Shown here: positions 41,752-46,358 of the stretch, one piece after another | Position numbering within the stretch: the stretch's first letter is position 1 | Layout of the letters: every line of letters starts with the position of its first letter | From: an uncultured Bacilli bacterium | GTDB taxonomy: Bacteria > Bacillota_I > Bacilli_A > RF39 > UBA660 | Reading direction: 5' to 3' | DNA: 46,358 nt | Assembly: GCA_910588195.1 (NCBI GenBank) | Contig: CAJUPN010000010.1 | Coordinates: 1 to 46,358, forward strand | The notes under the pieces: generated by a model | What the model saw: the letters and a program-made list of their open reading frames with translations, nothing else | Database searches by the model: none | What the model was told of the DNA's origin: nothing | Position numbers and translations under genes: made by a program

Positions 41752-43245
41752 ATGAGAAAAATAATTAGTTATCTTAATAATAATAAATTAGAATTTCTTT
41801 CTTTAGTGATTGTTATTTTAATAGGAATATTTTTAAGAAATCAACTTAGTTTTAAAAAATTTATTTTAATTTATGCAGTAATAATTATTATTTTGTCTTC
41901 TATTATCATTATTTTAAGAAAATTTGATCTTAATATAGAAAAAAAGTTTCTAGTTATTGCACTCCCCATTGGAATAATGATGCTTTTGGCTATTCCTTTA
42001 GGGAATATCCCTGATGAAAGAGCTCATTTAGCTAGAGCTTGGGAGCTAAGCGATTTTCATTTAGTGTCAAAAATTTCAAAGGATGAAACAACTTGTGGAA
42101 GAGAATTGCCAATTGAAATAGATTTATTATTTAAAGAGAATTTTAATTATAGGGAGACGAAAGAAAATTTATTTTTAAATTCTGGTAAAAAAGTTTTTAT
42201 GGGATTTCCAAATACCTCTTTATATTCCTTTGCTAGTTATTTGCCTCAGATAATTGGTATATGGTTAGGAAGATTGTTGAATTTACCAACATACGTGACA
42301 GCTTATTTAGGAAGAATTAGCAACTTCATAATATGGATATTTTTGATTTATAATGCTATTAAGCTAATTCCTTTTTGTAAAAAAATTGTCTTCTTTATTG
42401 CTTTATTGCCTATTTCATTACAAGAAGGAATTAGTCTAAGTCCCGATGCAATTACATTTGCCTTATCTGTTTTTTTATTTAGTTATGTTATTAACATAAT
42501 ACATAGAAAAGGCAATTTAAAAAAGTTTGATTATGCATTGATTTCGGTGTCTTGTATATTGCTAGCTTTATGTAAGATTGTATATTTACCTCTGTGTTTA
42601 TTAATTATTTTGATACCTTTTAAAAGATTTGGATCAAAAAAGAAAAAATGGATATTTATTGGTTCTTTAGCCTCTTTTGTTGTCTTTGTTAGTTTATTAT
42701 GGCTTTCTTGTGCTAATGAGTTTTTACAGTTTGCTAGGTTTGATTCGGAACTTCAAAAAGAGTTTATACTAAGTCATCCATTTAATTATCTAATGGTGAT
42801 TATGCGAACAGCAGTTTATAAGGGTGGAGAAATAGTAGATGGCTTATTTAGCTATAGATTAGAAAGCTTTAATATAGAAATGCCTTATCTAACGTATTAT
42901 GGAAATATGATAGCATTTTCTATTCTTTGTTATAAAGAATCATTATCTAAATCTTCATGTCCTAAAAATATGAAATTGATGATAATATTTATAGTTTTTT
43001 CTGTCTTTATTTTAATAAACACTAGCTTATATATTCAATGGACTAGCCCTCAAGCTGGAATGATTGATGGTATTCAAGGAAGATATTTTTTACCTATTAT
43101 ATTCATGATTCCAATGCTGTTTATGAAAAATGATGATAAACTAAAAATTGAAAAGTACAATCACAACAATTCAATATTGTATTATTTTGTAATAGTTCAA
43201 AATATATTAGCAATATCGTTTATAATTGTTTCACATTTGTGTTAA
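41752..43245 (+). CDS. DUF2142-family membrane protein
   Basis: A 497-residue polytopic protein with about eleven membrane helices. NIPDERAHLARAWELS after the third helix matches the P-x-DE-x2-H motif of DUF2142, a GT-C-like family common in surface-polysaccharide loci and thought to be glycosyltransferases. A large external loop (about 105-155) contains three Cys or charged residues. ATG at 41752 is preferred (GGCGGT in front) to an ATG 5 codons earlier at 41737, which follows the previous stop by two bases; both are possible. The ribosome-binding site is weak, so coupling to the upstream gene is likely. Confidence 0.8.
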   Translation: MRKIISYLNNNKLEFLSLVIVILIGIFLRNQLSFKKFILIYAVIIIILSSIIIILRKFDLNIEKKFLVIALPIGIMMLLAIPLGNIPDERAHLARAWELSDFHLVSKISKDETTCGRELPIEIDLLFKENFNYRETKENLFLNSGKKVFMGFPNTSLYSFASYLPQIIGIWLGRLLNLPTYVTAYLGRISNFIIWIFLIYNAIKLIPFCKKIVFFIALLPISLQEGISLSPDAITFALSVFLFSYVINIIHRKGNLKKFDYALISVSCILLALCKIVYLPLCLLIILIPFKRFGSKKKKWIFIGSLASFVVFVSLLWLSCANEFLQFARFDSELQKEFILSHPFNYLMVIMRTAVYKGGEIVDGLFSYRLESFNIEMPYLTYYGNMIAFSILCYKESLSKSSCPKNMKLMIIFIVFSVFILINTSLYIQWTSPQAGMIDGIQGRYFLPIIFMIPMLFMKNDDKLKIEKYNHNNSILYYFVIVQNILAISFIIVSHLC

Positions 43246-43265
43246 AAAAACAAAACATAAAAGTA

Positions 43266-43295
43266 TTACAGTAGTTTTTAGAAAATAAATATAAT
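43266..43295 (+). promoter_or_regulatory. Candidate promoter of the GT2 pair
   Basis: TTACAG (43266-43271), an 18-bp spacer and TATAAT (43290-43295). The leader would be about 34 nt. Confidence 0.35.
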
Positions 43296-43335
43296 AATAA
43301 AATTAATAATTTTAAATTAGATATAAGGAGTTCAT

Positions 43336-44283
43336 ATGGAAAAAGAAAATAGCAGTATTGCTATTTTAATCCCTTGCTATAATGAAGCAAAGACAATAGA
43401 AAAAGTAGTAAGGGATTATAAAAAAGCAATACCAGAGGCAACAATATATGTTTATGATAATAATTCTAATGATGGTACAGATAAGATAGCTTCAAAGGCT
43501 GGAGCAGTAGTAAAGTATGAGTATCGTCAAGGAAAAGGTAATGTAATTAGAAGTATGTTTAGAGACATTGAGGCAGATTGTTATCTAATGATAGATGGTG
43601 ATGATACTTATCCAGCAGAGTCAGCACGTGAAATGTGTGATTTAATATTAGAAGGTAAGGCAGATATGGTTATTGGAGATAGACTTTCTAGTACTTATTT
43701 TCAAGAAAATAAAAGAATGTTTCACAATTTTGGGAATGTCCTTGTTAGAAAACTTATAAATTTCATATTTAAAAATAATGTTAAGGATATTATGACTGGA
43801 TATCGTGCTTTCTCTTATGATTTTGTTAAAGGATTTCCAGTTTTATCCAAAGGTTTTGAAATAGAGACAGAAATGACCATTCATGCTGTTGATAAAAACT
43901 TTAAACTTGTAGAGATACCAGTTCAATATCGTGACAGACCAGAGGGTTCTGTATCTAAATTGAATACAGTTTCAGATGGTATAAAAGTATTAAAAACTAT
44001 TGGAACTTTATTTAAAGAATATCGTCCAGCTTTATTTTTTAATATTTTTGCTTCTTTAACGGCGATAGCAGGAATAATAATTGGTATAGCACCATTTGTT
44101 GATTATTTTAAAACAGGAGTTGTTTTAAAATTTCCAAGTTTGATATTTGCATGTTTTTTAGTTACTGTTGGAGTGTTACTATGGATAACAGGAATGATAC
44201 TTCAAGTTATAGTTAAGAAAAATAAACAATCATATGAACTTTATTTAAATGAGATAAAAATGTTTAAGAATATAAAAAAATAA
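43336..44283 (+). CDS. DPM-synthase-like glycosyltransferase with two membrane helices
   Basis: A 315-residue GT2 enzyme. IAILIPCYNEAKTIEKVV opens the GT-A domain, YVYDNNSNDGTDKIA follows, and LMIDGDDTYPAE contains the catalytic DxD. RDRPEGSVSKLNTVSDGIK ends the catalytic part. Two C-terminal membrane helices (about 232-292) anchor it. The DGDDTY form is typical of enzymes that load a sugar onto polyprenyl phosphate. Such carriers could feed the GT-C proteins at 921-2399 and 41752-43245 (inference). ATAAGGAG precedes the ATG; the next gene follows by 29 bp. Confidence 0.88.
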   Translation: MEKENSSIAILIPCYNEAKTIEKVVRDYKKAIPEATIYVYDNNSNDGTDKIASKAGAVVKYEYRQGKGNVIRSMFRDIEADCYLMIDGDDTYPAESAREMCDLILEGKADMVIGDRLSSTYFQENKRMFHNFGNVLVRKLINFIFKNNVKDIMTGYRAFSYDFVKGFPVLSKGFEIETEMTIHAVDKNFKLVEIPVQYRDRPEGSVSKLNTVSDGIKVLKTIGTLFKEYRPALFFNIFASLTAIAGIIIGIAPFVDYFKTGVVLKFPSLIFACFLVTVGVLLWITGMILQVIVKKNKQSYELYLNEIKMFKNIKK

Positions 44284-44312
44284 AAATATGTTATTGCTAA
44301 GTAGGTGATGTT

Positions 44313-45281
44313 ATGAAAAAAGAGAATACACTTTATATTGTAGTACCTTGTTACAATGAAGAAGAAGTATTACATGAAACAACTAAAAGATTAAAAGAAA
44401 AGTTAAATAAGCTAATAAAAGATAAAATTATTTCTAAAGATAGTAGGGTAATGTATGTAAATGATGGTTCTAAAGATAATACATGGAGCATTATAAAAGA
44501 AATAAATAATAAAGAAGAATTGTTTACTGGAATTACGTTATCTCGTAATAGAGGGCATCAAAATGCACTAGTAGCTGGATTGTTAACTGCTAAAGAGTAT
44601 GCTGATATTATTATTAGTATGGATGCAGACTTACAAGATGATATAAATGCAATCGACGAAATGCTAGTAAAATACAGTGAGGGTTGCGAAATCGTTTATG
44701 GAGTTCGTTCATCACGTAAAAATGATACGATGTTTAAAAAAATAACAGCAGAAGGATTTTACAAATTTATGACTTTAATGGGAGTTGACATTGTATTCAA
44801 TCACGCTGATTATCGATTAACAAGTAAAAGAGTTTTAGACGAATTTGAGAACTTTAAGGAAGTAAATTTATTTTTAAGAGGTATATTTCCTTTAGTTGGA
44901 TTTAAGTCAGACGTTGTTTATTATGAAAGAGCTGAAAGATTTGCTGGCGAGTCAAAATATCCTTTAAAGAAAATGCTTAGCTTTGCTTGGGATGGTATTT
45001 CATCATTCTCAGTAAAACCACTAAGATTTATCTGTGCATTAGGATTTATTATATTATTTATTAGCTTTATTATAATGGCATATTCGTTGATTCAAAAAGT
45101 TCTAGGAAATACAGTTGATGGATGGACATTCTTAACAATCTCTATTTGGTTTATTGGTGGATTACAGATGATATCAATTGGAATAATCGGAGAATACATT
45201 GGAAAAATATACAATGAGACTAAAGCACGACCAAGATATATAATTTCAGAAAATTTAAATGAAAGTAAAAAGAATAAATAA
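44313..45281 (+). CDS. GtrB-like bactoprenol glycosyltransferase
   Basis: A 322-residue GT2 enzyme. LYIVVPCYNEEEVLHETT and MYVNDGSKDNTW start the domain, and SMDADLQDDINAI is the DADLQDD metal-site motif characteristic of GtrB/YkcC enzymes, which make undecaprenyl-phosphate-linked glucose or another hexose. YYERAERFAGESKYPLKKM is the conserved arginine and interface segment before the two C-terminal membrane helices (about 235-300). TAGGTGATG precedes the ATG. It is the last gene of the surface-glycan block, ending at a strong terminator. Confidence 0.93.
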   Translation: MKKENTLYIVVPCYNEEEVLHETTKRLKEKLNKLIKDKIISKDSRVMYVNDGSKDNTWSIIKEINNKEELFTGITLSRNRGHQNALVAGLLTAKEYADIIISMDADLQDDINAIDEMLVKYSEGCEIVYGVRSSRKNDTMFKKITAEGFYKFMTLMGVDIVFNHADYRLTSKRVLDEFENFKEVNLFLRGIFPLVGFKSDVVYYERAERFAGESKYPLKKMLSFAWDGISSFSVKPLRFICALGFIILFISFIIMAYSLIQKVLGNTVDGWTFLTISIWFIGGLQMISIGIIGEYIGKIYNETKARPRYIISENLNESKKNK

Positions 45282-45300
45282 GTTATTCTTTTTTTATTTT
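45267..45300 (+). terminator. Terminator at the end of the glycan locus
   Basis: An 11-bp stem AAAAAGAATAA/TTATTCTTTTT (45267-45277 with 45283-45293) with loop ATAAG and T-rich tail; the stop codon at 45279-45281 lies in the loop. Confidence 0.85.
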
Positions 45301-45376
45301 CAAAAAAAAGAAGTAAAATGAAAAATAAACGGTAATAAGTATAGTAGAAGATAACAGAAAAGAGAGGAAGATTAAA

Positions 45377-46294
45377 ATGAAAGAAAATATCTTATTACCA
45401 GCAACTTATGATTGTATGTTTAAAGCATTAATGTTAAATGAGGAATTGAGACCGTTCTTAAAGGAGTTAATAAATATAATAACTGGAATACCACTTGAAT
45501 TATTAGAAGAAATAGAAGTTTTAAATTCTGAATATTTAATAAACAATAAAAAGGAAAAAAAGTTGAAATCAGATATAGTAGTTAGTATTGGAAACAAGTA
45601 CATAAATATCGAAATGAATAGTGAATACTATAAAGGAGTATTTGATAAAAATGATGCCTATTTAAATAAATTAAAAATGACAATGTATAAAGCAGGAGAA
45701 AGTTACTATAAAGCAGGCCAAGTAATCCAAATAAACTTTAATGAGTTTTATCATTTTAAAGAAAAAAAGGATATATATAAGTTTATGTTTAGGGAGGAAG
45801 AGACGCACGAATTGGATGAAGACTCGACAGTAAAATATCATGTATGTCTTTTAAATATATGGGATAGATGTTATAATGAAGACATAAAAAAGTTAACAAG
45901 ATTTGAGAGATTTTGTTTAATATTAAAGGCAGAAACAAAAGAATATGCGAAAAAAGTGGCTGGAGATGATGAAGTAATGGGAAACATAGTAGATGAGATA
46001 GCAAGATTAAGTTTAGATAACACAATGATAGGACTCTATAATGCTGAAATAGAAGAAGAGAAGATTAAAAGAACTAGAATAGAAGCAGCAACCCAAGAAG
46101 GTTTAGAAATTGGTATAAAAAAAGGTATAGAACAAGGTTTAAAATAAGGAATAGAACAAGGAATAGAACAAGAAAGACAAGAAAAGATAGCAATGATAAA
46201 ATCCTTATATGAGCTTGGAACATCATTAGATACTATTGCTTTATCTTCTAAGTTATCTATTGAGGAAATAAAAGATATTTTAAATATAAAATAA
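45377..46294 (+). pseudogene. Rpn/PD-(D/E)XK nuclease-family gene split by an in-frame stop
   Basis: The N-terminal part (45377-46147, 256 residues) is an Rpn/YhgA-like member of the PD-(D/E)XK transposase-related family: LLPATYDCMFKALM at the start, KSDIVVSIGNKYINIEMN supplying the catalytic Asp and E-x-N (E-x-Q/K in most relatives), and a helical region to the Glu-rich IEEEKIKRTRIEA. After UAA at 46145-46147 the same frame continues to 46294 with GIEQGIEQERQEKIAMIKSL and a helical end IEEIKDILNIK, the usual C-terminus of the family. Together they make a normal-length protein of about 305 codons. Ribosome-binding site GAGAGGAAG. It may be a pseudogene or a natural truncation; see findings. 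Confidence 0.75.
46100..46171 (+). repeat. Six 12-bp units in the Rpn-like gene, one carrying the stop
   Basis: Units start at 46100, 46112, 46124, 46136, 46148 and 46160 and encode GLEI, GIKK, GIEQ, GLK-stop, GIEQ and GIEQ. Fourth codons are ATT, AAA, CAA, TAA, CAA and CAA. Units 5 and 6 are identical (GGAATAGAACAA). Confidence 0.85.
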
Positions 46295-46358
46295 AAAAAC
46301 AGAATTATTTTAATTGAAGTTGTAAAATAAAAGTGGACACATAAAAAATGTGATTCAC

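Noticed and set aside
1..46358. Mycoplasma-type genetic code with UGA as Trp
   Set aside because: UGA ends the genes at 10008, 17476 and 36103 with well-placed following starts, and Trp is encoded by UGG throughout.
1..46358. tRNA and rRNA genes
   Set aside because: Intergenic spaces are short, and no cloverleaf with a GGTTCGA-type T-arm was seen in any of them.

Overview
The window (about 46.4 kb, very AT-rich) looks like chromosome from a low-GC Gram-positive bacterium of the Bacillota, probably an uncultured gut lineage near Bacilli/Erysipelotrichia/RF39. The basis is the gene order rimP-nusA-ylxR-infB-rbfA-truB, a lipobox lipoprotein, a pyruvate phosphate dikinase, a TagGH/Wzm-Wzt-type ABC exporter and no outer-membrane genes. 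UGA is a normal stop here (the genes ending at 10008, 17476 and 36103 use it), so this is not a code-4 Mollicute despite the base composition.

Layout. 1-890: 3' end of a repeat-rich surface or fibre protein, convergent with a multi-membrane glycosyltransferase (921-2399). 2511-10856: housekeeping block with fmt, a bitopic orphan, a CDP-alcohol phosphatidyltransferase, then the rimP(short)-nusA-ylxR-infB-rbfA translation operon, a metallophosphoesterase and truB. 11023-15228: ppdK, a lipoprotein and a membrane acyltransferase. 15326-17476: a two-gene cassette pairing a transglutaminase-like putative cysteine hydrolase with a kinase-fold protein. 17678-20017: recD2 and a 44-residue membrane protein. 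20062-21303 (minus strand): a secreted transglutaminase-like protein and rpsT. 21534-23770: an overlapping operon of a CYTH triphosphate-tunnel protein, a radical SAM enzyme with viperin-like motifs and a LysR regulator. 23771-24308: no gene, but a highly structured, terminator-ended stretch that I propose as a non-coding RNA. 24309-34784: dacA, a tandem ThyX-like protein, an RDD protein, nusB, several orphans, an arylsulfotransferase-like protein and a membrane-anchored thioredoxin. 34808-45281: a surface-polysaccharide locus (ligase/polymerase-like protein, two-gene ABC exporter, six glycosyltransferase or related membrane genes). 45377-46294: an Rpn/PD-(D/E)XK gene split by an in-frame stop inside a 12-bp repeat tract.

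Regulatory style. Many promoters share an extended -10 (TGN-TATAAT) placed so close to the Shine-Dalgarno that predicted leaders are only about 9-17 nt, and many terminators enclose the stop codon of the gene they follow. The genome is compact, and promoter, ribosome-binding site and terminator are often fused.

The strongest candidates for something new are the CYTH/viperin-like/LysR operon, the transglutaminase-kinase pair, the structured RNA region before dacA, and the interrupted Rpn gene whose stop lies in an in-frame tandem repeat. All functional statements rest on motif reading by eye; no database search was run.
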